Below are positions 16,667 through 25,499 of a DNA stretch of 64,000 nt, in pieces; positions within the stretch are counted from its first letter, which is position 1; every line of letters begins with the position of its first letter. The position numbers and the translations under genes were made by a program. The DNA comes from Acidobacteriota bacterium (GTDB lineage Bacteria > Acidobacteriota > Vicinamibacteria > Vicinamibacterales > Fen-181). The stretch covers positions 44,582 through 108,581 of the forward strand of contig PMZR01000136.1 in NCBI GenBank assembly GCA_003170135.1. Direction: 5' to 3'. The notes beneath the pieces were generated by a model. That model was not told the origin of the DNA. It saw only the letters and a program-made list of their open reading frames with translations, and searched no databases.

Positions 16667-17509
16667 ATGGTGCGTGGAATCATTCTCGCCGCCGGCAGCG
16701 GCTCGCGCCTGAACGGCGCAGGCGACGAGGAACCGAAGTGCCTGATGCGCCTGGGCGGCCGCTTCATGCTCGAGCGCCAGATCGGGGCGCTGCGGGAGGC
16801 GGGCATCGACGACATCGGCATCGTCGTCGGGCACGGGGCGGAGCGCGTGCGCCGGATGGCGGGGGGCGCCGTGCACTACGTCGAGAACATGCGCTTTGCC
16901 CAGACCAACAGCCTCTACTCGCTGTGGCTGGCACGTCCCCTGCTGCTCGACGGCTTCGTGGTCCTCAATTGCGACGTGCTGTTCCACCCGCAGATGCTCG
17001 TCGATCTGCTGACCACGCGGTGCGACGCGGCGGCCCTGGTCGCGTATCGCACCGACGGCGAGCCGCTGGGCGAGGAAGAGATGAAGGTCCGGGTGAGGCG
17101 CGGCCGCGTCGTCGAGTTCTCCAAGCAGATGCCGCCCGACGAGGCGGACGGTGAGAACGTCGGCATGCTGAAGTTCCACGCACCCGCAGCGCGGGCACTC
17201 GTGGCAGAGCTCGATCGGCTCGTGGCGGCCGGGCATGCGCGGGACTTTGCGCCGCGCGGCTTCGGCGAATTCGCGCGCCGACACCCGTTGTACGCCATCG
17301 CGACGCGCGGGTACCCGTGGATCGAAATCGATTTCCCGGAAGATTACGAACGCGCGTGTACGGACGTGCTGCCGGCCATCGAGCGGATTCGGGCGGGAGC
17401 CAAGGGCACGCTGCTCTTCGATCCACCCGACGGCGTGGCCGGCGCCGGTCCCGCATGGCCGGTGCTCACGCCGGCACCCGAGACGCTCGACGTGCCGGTG
17501 GCCAAGTGA
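16667..17509 (+). CDS. LicC-like nucleotidyltransferase
   Basis: A 280-residue cytoplasmic protein. The N-terminal nucleotide-binding signature is GIILAAGSGSRLN with PKCLMRLGG 24 residues on. The metal-binding Asp is in LNCDVLF. The segments QTNSLYSLWLA, GENVGMLKF and PWIEIDFPEDYERA follow LicC/phosphocholine cytidylyltransferases and the cytidylyl domain of PntC rather than hexose-1-P enzymes. It would activate a phosphorylated alcohol, phosphonate or sugar as a CDP/CMP derivative. The fusion protein at 23241 contains a matching CDP-glycerol-type transferase domain. The substrate is unknown; a sugar-1-phosphate is the alternative. Confidence 0.78.
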   Translation: MVRGIILAAGSGSRLNGAGDEEPKCLMRLGGRFMLERQIGALREAGIDDIGIVVGHGAERVRRMAGGAVHYVENMRFAQTNSLYSLWLARPLLLDGFVVLNCDVLFHPQMLVDLLTTRCDAAALVAYRTDGEPLGEEEMKVRVRRGRVVEFSKQMPPDEADGENVGMLKFHAPAARALVAELDRLVAAGHARDFAPRGFGEFARRHPLYAIATRGYPWIEIDFPEDYERACTDVLPAIERIRAGAKGTLLFDPPDGVAGAGPAWPVLTPAPETLDVPVAK

Positions 17510-17549
17510 CGCGCGACACCGTGAGACCGAGGCACGAGGGAGTTTCCGA

Positions 17550-18860
17550 ATGTACGAGACGTTCTACCAGCTTCGCGAACGGCCGTTCGCGCTGACACCC
17601 GACCCGGAGTACCTGTACCCGAGCCGTGTGCACCAGGAAGCGCTCAGCTACCTGCGGTACGGCGTCGAGAGCCAGGCCGGCTTTGTCGTCATCACGGGCG
17701 AGATTGGCTCCGGCAAGACGATGCTCCTCCAGGCGCTCCTGAACGGCCTCAACGGCGATACGACGGTTGCGCGCCTGGTGAACACCATGCTCGAACCGCA
17801 CGAGTTGCTCGAGGCGGTCATGTTCGATCTCGGTCTGGATCCGACGGGCATGACGAAACCGGCGATGCTGCGCGCCCTCGCCCGCTTCCTGATCGCCGAG
17901 CGCCAGGCCAATCGCCTCGTGCTGCTCGTCATCGACGAAGCGCAGAACCTCGGGCTGCCCGCTCTCGAGGAGATCCGCATGCTGTCGAACCTCGAGACGG
18001 AGAAGTCGAAGCTCGTCCAGGTGGTGCTCGTCGGGCAGCCGAACCTGCGCGACAAGTTGCTGCGCAGAGAGCTCGAACAGCTCCGGCAACGCATCACCGT
18101 GAGTTACCACCTCGAAGCGCTCGACGCGCCCGAGACCGCTGCCTACATCAACCACCGGTTGCGCCGCGCGGCGATCCGGGATCCGCTCCTGTTCCCGCGC
18201 GTCGTGACCGACCGCATCTATGCGCGCAGCAAGGGCCTGCCGCGGCTCGTCAACGTGATCTGCGACGCCACGCTGGTCTTCGGCTATGCCGAGGAGCGCC
18301 GGGCGATCGACTCGGCGCTGGTCGAGGAAGTCCTCGCCGAACTCAGCGACACCGGCGTGCTCCCGCGCGAAACCGTCCGGCCCGAGAGTGACGACGTCGC
18401 CGCCGACCTCCCGGCCCGGCCCGCGGCGGAGACCGCTCCCCTCATGCACTCGCCAGCCGTCGTGGCAAAGATCCCCGTCGGCGACGTTGTCGACCTCGCC
18501 GAGATGGCCTCGACCGAGCGCGTGCGTCTCGAGCAGCCGGCGATGGCGCATCGGCTCGCCGAACGCGAGGAGCACCTGCGCTCGCGCGAACAGCAGATCG
18601 CCGAGCGCGAACGGGAGATCAACGAGCAGAAGCGCGTGCTCGCCGCGGAATGCCGGCTGCTGCGCGAGCGCTTCAGCCGCGCCGGTGCCCTCGCGGGCGC
18701 CGATGGGCCCGCCTGGCCGCCGGCGGCGCCCGACACGCGCGCGGCCGAGCGCGCAGCGCCGGGCCTGATACCCCATGAAATGTTTGCCGCGGCGCGCGGA
18801 CGGGTCGGCTTCTGGCGGCGCATGCGCGCGTTGCTCGGTGCGGGTCCGATTGAAGGATGA
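17550..18860 (+). CDS. PEP-CTERM/XrtA-locus secretion ATPase (ExeA/GspA-like AAA)
   Basis: This 436-residue protein opens with the diagnostic MYETFYQLRERPFALTPDP. It has Walker A GEIGSGKT, Walker B LLVIDEAQN and a sensor region LRQRITVSYHLEALD. After the AAA module (about 1-270) it has a low-complexity linker, then a strong coiled coil (residues about 335-385, repeated RE/EQ heptads) and a basic tail. It is the classical ATPase gene of PEP-CTERM EPS loci; its exact job is not established. GAGGGAG precedes the ATG at 17550. Its presence is one of the best markers that this locus is of the exosortase-associated kind. Confidence 0.88.
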   Translation: MYETFYQLRERPFALTPDPEYLYPSRVHQEALSYLRYGVESQAGFVVITGEIGSGKTMLLQALLNGLNGDTTVARLVNTMLEPHELLEAVMFDLGLDPTGMTKPAMLRALARFLIAERQANRLVLLVIDEAQNLGLPALEEIRMLSNLETEKSKLVQVVLVGQPNLRDKLLRRELEQLRQRITVSYHLEALDAPETAAYINHRLRRAAIRDPLLFPRVVTDRIYARSKGLPRLVNVICDATLVFGYAEERRAIDSALVEEVLAELSDTGVLPRETVRPESDDVAADLPARPAAETAPLMHSPAVVAKIPVGDVVDLAEMASTERVRLEQPAMAHRLAEREEHLRSREQQIAEREREINEQKRVLAAECRLLRERFSRAGALAGADGPAWPPAAPDTRAAERAAPGLIPHEMFAAARGRVGFWRRMRALLGAGPIEG

Positions 18861-18913
18861 GAGCGCGCCACGGTTCGTCGCGGCGCGAAGACGAACAAGC
18901 GAAGGGAAACGAC

Positions 18914-20299
18914 ATGACACTCTCGGGGCTCGCAGCCTCTCTTCTCGAGCGCATACAGGCACGGCGCGCCCGCACCGGTGTCTTGGGGCTGGGCTACGTC
19001 GGCCTGCCGCTGGCCGTGGAGTTCGCGCGCTCGGGATTCTTTACGACGGGCATCGACCTGGACGGCCGGAAGGTGGCGGCGGTCAACGACGGACGCTCGT
19101 ACATCGACGACGTGCCGACCGCGACCGTCGCGCAACTGAGGCAGGACGGCCGCCTCGAGGCGACCACCGACTTCGGCGCCCTCGCCCATCTCGACACGGT
19201 GACCATCGCGGTGCCCACGCCGCTGCGCAAGACGAAGGACCCGGACATGTCCTACGTCGTGTCGGCGGTGGAACAGATCGGCAAGTACCTGCATCCCGGC
19301 ATGCTCGTCGTGCTCGAATCCACGACCTACCCGGGCACGACCGAGGAACTGGTCCGCCCGATGCTCGAAGCCGGAGGCCTCGAGGTGGGACGCGACGTGT
19401 TCCTGGCCTTCTCGCCCGAACGGGTGGATCCGGGCAACGCGATCTACCACACCCGGAACGTCCCGAAGGTGGTCGGCGGCTGCACACCGCAGTGCACGGC
19501 GCTCGCCAGCGCGCTCTATGGCGCCGTGATCGACTCGATCGTTCCGGTCGGGTCGACGCGGGTGGCCGAGATGGTGAAGCTGCTCGAGAACACCTTCCGC
19601 GCGGTCAACATCGGTCTGGTGAACGAACTCGCGCTGATGTGCGACCGCCTGAAGATCGACGTGTGGGAAGTCGTCGAAGCGGCCGCGACCAAGCCGTTCG
19701 GCTTCATGCCGTTCTTCCCCGGACCGGGCCTGGGCGGCCACTGCATTCCGATCGATCCGTTCTACCTCTCGTGGAAAGCCCGGGAGAACGGCTTCGAGGC
19801 CCGGTTCATCGAGCTGGCGGGCCATGTCAACGCGTCGATGCCGCACTTCGTGGTCGAGAAGGTCGTCGATGCGTTGAATACCCGGTGCAAGGCCCTGAAC
19901 GGCTCGTCGGTGCTCGTCGCCGGCATCGCCTATAAGCGCGACATCGATGACATCCGCGAATCGCCGGCGCTCGACGTGATGGCGCTGCTGCACGCGAAGG
20001 GCGCGCGCTTGAGCTACGCCGATCCGCACGTGCCGCGGCTCGCGGCCGGCGCGTGGCCGGGACACGTCGGCCTCGAGGCCGTCCCCCTGACGCCGGCCTC
20101 GGTCGCCCGGTTCGACTGCGTGGTCATTCTCACCGACCATCGGGCGTTCGACTACCCGATGCTGGTGCGGTCGGCGCCCTTGCTCGTGGACACGCGCAAC
20201 GCGATTCGCACTCGCCATGCGCACGTGTTCCGGCTCGGATCGCCGGCGAGTGATGACACGCGCGACGCCGACACCGCCGACATCGTGCCGGCGGCGTGA
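18914..20299 (+). CDS. UDP-N-acetyl-hexosamine 6-dehydrogenase (WbpA/WecC family)
   Basis: A 461-residue enzyme that oxidises C6 of a UDP-N-acetylhexosamine to the uronic acid with two NAD. The Rossmann start is TGVLGLGYVGLPLAVEFA. SPERVDPGN, MVKLLENTFRAVNI and the active-site Cys in GLGGHCIPIDPFYL separate this family from UDP-glucose dehydrogenases. The C-terminal nucleotide-binding domain begins near LVAGIAYKRDIDDIRESPA. The start at 18914 has GAAGGGA upstream. It supplies an acidic amino-uronate to the polymer, a substrate type that the locus amidotransferases could amidate. Confidence 0.9.
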   Translation: MTLSGLAASLLERIQARRARTGVLGLGYVGLPLAVEFARSGFFTTGIDLDGRKVAAVNDGRSYIDDVPTATVAQLRQDGRLEATTDFGALAHLDTVTIAVPTPLRKTKDPDMSYVVSAVEQIGKYLHPGMLVVLESTTYPGTTEELVRPMLEAGGLEVGRDVFLAFSPERVDPGNAIYHTRNVPKVVGGCTPQCTALASALYGAVIDSIVPVGSTRVAEMVKLLENTFRAVNIGLVNELALMCDRLKIDVWEVVEAAATKPFGFMPFFPGPGLGGHCIPIDPFYLSWKARENGFEARFIELAGHVNASMPHFVVEKVVDALNTRCKALNGSSVLVAGIAYKRDIDDIRESPALDVMALLHAKGARLSYADPHVPRLAAGAWPGHVGLEAVPLTPASVARFDCVVILTDHRAFDYPMLVRSAPLLVDTRNAIRTRHAHVFRLGSPASDDTRDADTADIVPAA

Positions 20300-20339
20300 T
20301 CGGCCGGGGTTCAACTGCGTCGGCGTTCGGCGGTGTGAC

Positions 20340-21461
20340 ATGACGATGGTAAGGACAGCATTCTGGCTGGCGGTCGCCCTGGTGGCCTACGTCTACGCGG
20401 GCTACCCGGTGCTGCTCGCGCTGTGGGCACGCCTGCGGCCTCGCCCGGTCCGCATCCCGACCGGTCCAGCGTCGCTCCCGGCCGTGTCCATCGTGATCGC
20501 CGCGCGCGACGAGGGGCCTCGCCTCGCCGCCAGGCTCCGGAACCTGCTGGCGCTCGAGTATCCCGCCGACCGGCGTCAGATCATCGTCGTGTCCGACGGA
20601 TCGAGCGACGGGACGTGCGAGGTCGCGGCCGGCTTCGCGCCCGCCGTCGAGGTCATTTCGCGGCCGGCGCTGGGGAAAGCCAGCGCCCTCAATGCCGGCG
20701 TCGCACGGGCGCGTCACGAGATCCTGGTGTTCGCCGATGCCCGCCAGACCTTTGCGCCTGACGCCGTCCGGCGTCTCGTCCGCAACTTCGAGGACCCATC
20801 CGTCGGCGCCGTCTCGGGCGAGCTCGTCCTCGACTGCGAGCGTGCGGCGGGCGCGACGCCCGATTCAACGATCGGTGAGGGCGTCGGCCTCTACTGGCGT
20901 TACGAGAAATGGTTGCGCCGGCGCGAGAGCCTGGTCGCCTCGACGCTCGGCGTGTCGGGCGCCATCTGGGCGATGCGCCGCTCGTGCTGGCGTCCGATGC
21001 CGCAGGACACCTTGCTCGACGACGTGCTGGCCCCGATGCGCGTCGTGCTGGCCGGCAAGCGCGTGGTGTTCGAGGGATCGGCCCGCGCGTTCGACCGGGC
21101 GGCGCCGGATGCGTCGGCCGAATCGCGGCGGAAAGTCCGTACGCTTGCCGGCAACTACCAGCTGTCGTGGCTCGAACCGAAGCTCCTGCTTCCGGTCGTC
21201 AATCCCGTGTGGCTGCAGTTCGTATCGCACAAGCTCGGACGGCTGCTCGTCCCCTACGCGCTCGTCGTGTGTCTGCTGACGAGCGCCGCGCTCGCCGGCG
21301 AGGGGATCATCTACGCTGCGGCACTGGTCGCGCAGATCGGCGTCGGAGTGCTCGCCATCTACGGCGCGGTGCTCGAGGGCCGCGCCCGTCGGCGAGCGCC
21401 GGCGGTGCATCGATTCGGGGACGAGCCGTCGCCGAAGATGAAGAGGATTGCCAATGCCTAG
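20340..21461 (+). CDS. Membrane glycosyltransferase family 2, possibly frameshifted at the 3' end
   Basis: A 373-residue protein. Helix 1 is at the N-terminus. The GT-A domain has SIVIAARDEG, VSDGSSDGT, a DAR in place of DxD (FADARQTF) and the LLDDVLAP acidic motif. C-terminal helices lie around residues 290-340. The frame stops at 21461 after PKMKRIANA. The next 37-codon frame (21454-21567, +1) encodes AFTFVMLNYAAVAGLVAALRGRRVWR, which resembles the final helix and GRR-x-W end seen in related GT2 proteins. Either the gene carries a frameshift or a small separate peptide is encoded. Transfer of one sugar during repeat-unit assembly is inferred. Confidence 0.85.
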   Translation: MTMVRTAFWLAVALVAYVYAGYPVLLALWARLRPRPVRIPTGPASLPAVSIVIAARDEGPRLAARLRNLLALEYPADRRQIIVVSDGSSDGTCEVAAGFAPAVEVISRPALGKASALNAGVARARHEILVFADARQTFAPDAVRRLVRNFEDPSVGAVSGELVLDCERAAGATPDSTIGEGVGLYWRYEKWLRRRESLVASTLGVSGAIWAMRRSCWRPMPQDTLLDDVLAPMRVVLAGKRVVFEGSARAFDRAAPDASAESRRKVRTLAGNYQLSWLEPKLLLPVVNPVWLQFVSHKLGRLLVPYALVVCLLTSAALAGEGIIYAAALVAQIGVGVLAIYGAVLEGRARRRAPAVHRFGDEPSPKMKRIANA

Positions 21462-21567
21462 GGTTGTGGACCGGGCCGCCCAAGTGGCGTTCACGTTCGT
21501 CATGCTGAATTATGCGGCAGTCGCCGGCCTGGTGGCCGCCCTGCGCGGCCGCCGCGTGTGGCGATGA
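21454..21567 (+). CDS. 37-residue membrane peptide or detached C-terminus of the preceding GT2
   Basis: The frame starts at an ATG inside the last codons of the GT2 gene and ends by an ATGA overlap with the polymerase start. It encodes one hydrophobic helix (VAFTFVMLNYAAVAGLVAALRG) and a basic Arg/Trp tail. The upstream frame in register is closed at 21439. The double overlap fits a coupled small gene. The similarity of the tail to typical GT2 C-termini fits a frameshift between 21442 and 21461. The two possibilities cannot be separated from one sequence. Confidence 0.45.
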   Translation: MPRVVDRAAQVAFTFVMLNYAAVAGLVAALRGRRVWR

Positions 21568-23129
21568 ACATGAGCAGACAGGATCCACGCGGCACGGGTG
21601 GCTTCCGACCCGGCGAACGGATCGCGTTCGGTCGGGGCATGGGTGGACCCGCCGTGCCCGCGACCGCGCCGCCCGCGGTCGAGTCCGCGCGACGCTCCGC
21701 CCCGGCCGCCACGGGCAGGCTCCGCGCGTCCTCTGCGCGGGAGAGACGCGACTGGGCCTACCTGGGGCTCGTCGCCTTCACCGCCATCCTGTTCTTTCGG
21801 CCCCAGGACGTCTTCCCACCGCTCGAAGCGCTTCACCTTGCGGAGATCTCCGCCATCGTCGGTCTCGGCGCGATGATCAACGGCCGCCTCGCCCGCCGCG
21901 AGCCGATGCTGCCGCTCGTGCCGGAAGTCGTCGGTGTCCTGGTGTTCGCGGGGATCATGCTCGCGCTGGTGCCGTTCTCGATCTGGCCCGGCGGCTCGCT
22001 GGAGATGCTGCTCGGCCTGTACGTCAAGGTCGTCCTCATCTTCATCCTGATGGCCGGGACACTGACCACGGCGCCGCGGCTCGAGCGATTGATCTGGCTG
22101 ATCGTGCTCGCCTCGGCCTATCTCGGATTCCGCGGCGTCCTCGACTACGCGCGCGGCATCAACCTCGTCGAGAACGGCCGCGTCGCCGGCGCCGTCGGCG
22201 GTGTGTTCAACAACCCCAACGACCTCGCACTGGCGATGGTGGCCTTCTTCCCGCTCGCCCTGCTGCTGGCGGCGCGCCGGCAGCGGCCGGCCGGCCGCCT
22301 GCTCGCCGGGGTCGCCTCGGTGCTGATGTTCGCGACGGTCGTATTCACGAAATCGCGAGGCGGCTTCCTCGGCATGGGCGCGATGCTGCTCGTGCTGCTC
22401 GTCCAGGGCGGCAAGGTGCGCCGCGGCCTCGGGCTCGGCATCCTGGTCGCCGTTCTCGTGACGCTGCCGCTTCTGCCGGCCTCGTTCTGGGCGCGCATGC
22501 AGAGCATCACCGACGACAGCGTCGATCCCACCGGGTCGCGCGACGCGCGGCGCACGGTGATGACCGAAGCGTGGCAGGCCTTTCTCGACAGGCCGCTCAC
22601 CGGCGTAGGCCCTGGCGAATTCAAGGACTACAACCCCGGCTGGCGGCGGGAGCGGTCGCGCGAGGCCCACGACGTCTGGCTGCAGGTGGCGTCGGAGACG
22701 GGACTGTTCGGCGCGCTCGTCTTCCTCGCCCTCGTGGGCATGGCCGCTCGCGACGCGTGGTCCACCAGCCGACTCCTGTCGCGCACCGGGCAGTCTGCCG
22801 CACGAGGGACCAGGGACACAGGACAACGGACCAGGGGCCAGCAACCAGCGACGACGCCGGGGCCGGCCCACACGTCGCGTCCAGGCGCCCCGCCAATTAC
22901 GGCGCGCGCGCCGGGTGGCGACGCCCGCGCGATCGCTCACCTGTGTTCGACGGCCATGACGGCCAGCATCGTTGGCTGGATCGTGTGCGCAACATTCGCA
23001 TCGGTCGCCTACACGTGGACGTTCTATTACGTGTTCGGCATCGCGATGGCAACGCGCCAGATCGCCGCCGGCGCGACCGCACCCGCGCGGCGGCCCTTTG
23101 CGCCCGCACAGCCTTCGATCGCCGCCTGA
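21564..23129 (+). CDS. O-antigen ligase/polymerase family (Wzy-like) protein
   Basis: A 521-residue multi-spanning protein (about 11 helices) with a Pro/Ala/Arg-rich cytoplasmic N-terminus of about 60 residues. The family's conserved loop is present: RPLTGVGPGEFKDYNPG followed by EAHDVWLQVASETGLFG. Another family segment is GVFNNPNDLALAM. It joins or transfers repeat units on the periplasmic side. Between the last helices, residues about 410-450 are an Arg/Thr/Gln-rich insert encoded by heptanucleotide repeats (22806-22847), in frame. ATG at 21564 is used; a GTG lies two codons upstream. Confidence 0.85.
   Translation: MNMSRQDPRGTGGFRPGERIAFGRGMGGPAVPATAPPAVESARRSAPAATGRLRASSARERRDWAYLGLVAFTAILFFRPQDVFPPLEALHLAEISAIVGLGAMINGRLARREPMLPLVPEVVGVLVFAGIMLALVPFSIWPGGSLEMLLGLYVKVVLIFILMAGTLTTAPRLERLIWLIVLASAYLGFRGVLDYARGINLVENGRVAGAVGGVFNNPNDLALAMVAFFPLALLLAARRQRPAGRLLAGVASVLMFATVVFTKSRGGFLGMGAMLLVLLVQGGKVRRGLGLGILVAVLVTLPLLPASFWARMQSITDDSVDPTGSRDARRTVMTEAWQAFLDRPLTGVGPGEFKDYNPGWRRERSREAHDVWLQVASETGLFGALVFLALVGMAARDAWSTSRLLSRTGQSAARGTRDTGQRTRGQQPATTPGPAHTSRPGAPPITARAPGGDARAIAHLCSTAMTASIVGWIVCATFASVAYTWTFYYVFGIAMATRQIAAGATAPARRPFAPAQPSIAA
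22806..22847 (+). repeat. Heptanucleotide tandem tract inside the polymerase gene
   Basis: Six perfect-length 7-base units (GGGACCA, GGGACAC, AGGACAA, CGGACCA, GGGGCCA, GCAACCA) run in phase with the reading frame total (42 bases = 14 codons). They encode a polar insert in a periplasmic/cytoplasmic loop between predicted helices. Confidence 0.6.
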
Positions 23130-23207
23130 GATGGAACAAAGCGGAAGCACAATGCCGACTCATGCCAAGATGCCGCCCGGCCGTATGGCGATCTTCCACT
23201 TCTCGCG

Positions 23208-23223
23208 CGGCATCCGCCTTGCT
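23208..23223 (+). promoter_or_regulatory. Weak sigma-54-like element
   Basis: CGGCAT-CCGCC-TTGCT has the invariant GG and GC at the right spacing but mismatches at two flanking bases of the -24 element. It lies 17 bases before the ATG at 23241, in a 111-base gap without other visible signals. Position makes it possible; the match is not strong. Confidence 0.25.
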
Positions 23224-23240
23224 CTTCCACACGTGTGGCC

Positions 23241-25499
23241 ATGAGCTTCATGTCCGAGGATTGCCAGGCGCCGCGCGTCACAATTGTGGTGCCCGCCTAT
23301 AACGCAGCGGCCAACATCGGCGAAGCACTGGCCTCCATCTTCGCGCAGACGCACCGCGACTTCGAAGTCATCGTCGTCGACGATGGCTCGACCGACGGGA
23401 CGCGGGATGCGCTGGAGCCGTGGCGGACGTCAATCACCTACGTCCGCCAGCCCAACCGCGGCCCCGCGAGCGCGCGCAACGCCGGCATTCAGCGCGCGCG
23501 AGGCGCCCTGATTGCATTTCTCGATGCCGACGACGTCTGGCTGCCGGACAAGCTCGACCGGCAGGTCGAGTACTTCGACGTGTTCCCCGAGACGGGTCTG
23601 CTCCATACGGCCGCGTTCCTCGGTGAACCCCGCGACGCGCCGCGCCAGTCTCGCCGCCACGGCCCGTTGTCACCTCCACGCCAGCTCTTCTGCGAGATCT
23701 TCGAGACCGAGATCGAGATCCACACGCTGACGGTGATGGTCCGCCGGTCGGCCCTGGACGAGGTCGGCCTCTTCGACGAGCGGCGTGAGATTCACGTCGA
23801 GGACTGGGACCTGTGGCTGCGCATCGCGGCGAAGTACCCGGTCGGCCATCTCCGGGAGGCGCTCGCCATTCACCGGCGCGGCGGCCTCATGAGCAGCGCC
23901 CCGGACAAGACGTTTCGCGGGCAGATGCTCGTCATCGCGAAGGCGCTCCCGACCTATCGCGCGTTGTGCGCGACACGGGGACGCGACCCAGAGCGCCATC
24001 TTCGCCGGCCGCTCCACCGCATGGCCTGGGAGTTGGGGCACCGGCGGCTCGAGGGCAACGAGCCCCGCCCGGCGCGCCGGGCGTTTCGCGAGGCGCTGCG
24101 CCACGAGCCGGCCAACGTGAAGACGCACCTCTACCATCTCGGCGCGCACCTGCCCGCGCCGGTCATCGACGCCCTCAGGACGCTGAAGCAGCACGTGCGG
24201 CCTCCCAGGAGTCGTGGGCGGATCGTGTCGGCCGCTGTCCGACGGCACGGGACGGAGGCTGACCGCGCGTGCCTGGCGCAGGACACGTTGTATCGACGCA
24301 CGCGAGGGCGGCTCGCCCAGCGGTTGCACGACATCGATACCCTGGTCGACCACCTTCGCGACCGCCCACGGCGCATTCTGTTCGAAGCCTCCTCGCCGCT
24401 CAGCTTCATCGTGTTCAAGCCGATGTACCGTCGGCTGCGCGCGGATCCGCGCATCGAGTTCTACTTCACGTCGGCAACCAGCAGCTGGCCGGCCCAGGCC
24501 ATTTTCCGCTCGGTGGGCATCTTCGACCACGTCGTGTCGCCGTCGCAGGCCGCGTGGATGCGGCTGGATGCCTGCATCAACACCGACTTCTACGACACGA
24601 CGTGGCTGCATCGGTGCGCGTCGCGCCTGCACATCTTTCACGGCGTCGCCGGCAAATACGATATCGACGCGCCGGTGCACCTGGCGCCCGACATCGCCGC
24701 CTTCGACGCCCTGCTCTTCCCGAACCGCGATCGGCTCGATCGCTATACGGCGGCCGGCCTCGTCGGCGGACCGGCCGCGCTGCTGGTCGGGTTTCCGAAG
24801 ATCGACTGCCTGGTGGACGGCTCGCTGGACGCCGGCGCCATCAAGGCGGCTCTCGGATTGCGAGGGGACCGGCCCACCGTTCTCTATGCCCCGACGTGGT
24901 CGCCCGAATCATCGCTGCACGTGATGGGAGAGGCCGTCATCCGCACGCTGGTCGATGCCCGCTTCAACGTGCTGGTGAAGCTCCACGACCGCTCGTACGA
25001 CCTGACCCGCCGGGCGTCGGCCGGCATTGACTGGATGGCGCGACTCTCGGTCTTCGCCAACGACGAGCGCGTGCGCATCGTCCGCGACCCGGACGCGTCG
25101 CGTTACCTGGTGGCCGCCGACGCGCTCGTGACCGACCATTCGTCGATCGGTTTCGAGTACGCCCTGCTCGACCGGCCTATCGTGGTCATCGACACGCCGA
25201 CGCTGGTCGAGCGAGCGCGCATCAACCCCGACAAGGTCCGGATGCTCCGATCGGCGGCCGAGGTCATCACGAGCCCGGCCGACCTGGAGCAGGCGATCGT
25301 GTCGCAGCTTGCGGACCGGCGCGCGCACGCCGCAAAACGCGCGCACATCGCCGACACGATGTTCTATCGCCCGGGGACCGCCACGGATCGCGCCATCTCC
25401 GTCATCTACGACGCCATCGGGCTGGATCCGATGGACGAGGTGGCCGAACCCCGCCGTCTCGATCGCGCACCGGTTGCGGCCCTCAGGGAGGCGTCCTGA
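23241..25499 (+). CDS. Fusion of GT2 glycosyltransferase and CDP-glycerol glycerophosphotransferase-like domain
   Basis: A 752-residue cytoplasmic protein. Residues about 12-240 are a GT-A glycosyltransferase (VTIVVPAYNAAANIG, VVDDGSTDGT, FLDADDVW, EDWDLWLRIA). Residues about 240-370 are a helical linker. Residues about 375-720 resemble teichoic-acid-type glycerophosphotransferases: LFPNRDRLDRY, VLYAPTWSPESS, VLVKLHDRSYDL and VTDHSSIGFEYALLDRPIVVID. The second half moves a phospho-alcohol from a CDP carrier in known relatives. The fusion suggests one protein adds a sugar and then a phospho-substituent. The preceding LicC-like gene could make the CDP donor. ATG 23241 is preferred over GTG 23235. 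Confidence 0.83.
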   Translation: MSFMSEDCQAPRVTIVVPAYNAAANIGEALASIFAQTHRDFEVIVVDDGSTDGTRDALEPWRTSITYVRQPNRGPASARNAGIQRARGALIAFLDADDVWLPDKLDRQVEYFDVFPETGLLHTAAFLGEPRDAPRQSRRHGPLSPPRQLFCEIFETEIEIHTLTVMVRRSALDEVGLFDERREIHVEDWDLWLRIAAKYPVGHLREALAIHRRGGLMSSAPDKTFRGQMLVIAKALPTYRALCATRGRDPERHLRRPLHRMAWELGHRRLEGNEPRPARRAFREALRHEPANVKTHLYHLGAHLPAPVIDALRTLKQHVRPPRSRGRIVSAAVRRHGTEADRACLAQDTLYRRTRGRLAQRLHDIDTLVDHLRDRPRRILFEASSPLSFIVFKPMYRRLRADPRIEFYFTSATSSWPAQAIFRSVGIFDHVVSPSQAAWMRLDACINTDFYDTTWLHRCASRLHIFHGVAGKYDIDAPVHLAPDIAAFDALLFPNRDRLDRYTAAGLVGGPAALLVGFPKIDCLVDGSLDAGAIKAALGLRGDRPTVLYAPTWSPESSLHVMGEAVIRTLVDARFNVLVKLHDRSYDLTRRASAGIDWMARLSVFANDERVRIVRDPDASRYLVAADALVTDHSSIGFEYALLDRPIVVIDTPTLVERARINPDKVRMLRSAAEVITSPADLEQAIVSQLADRRAHAAKRAHIADTMFYRPGTATDRAISVIYDAIGLDPMDEVAEPRRLDRAPVAALREAS

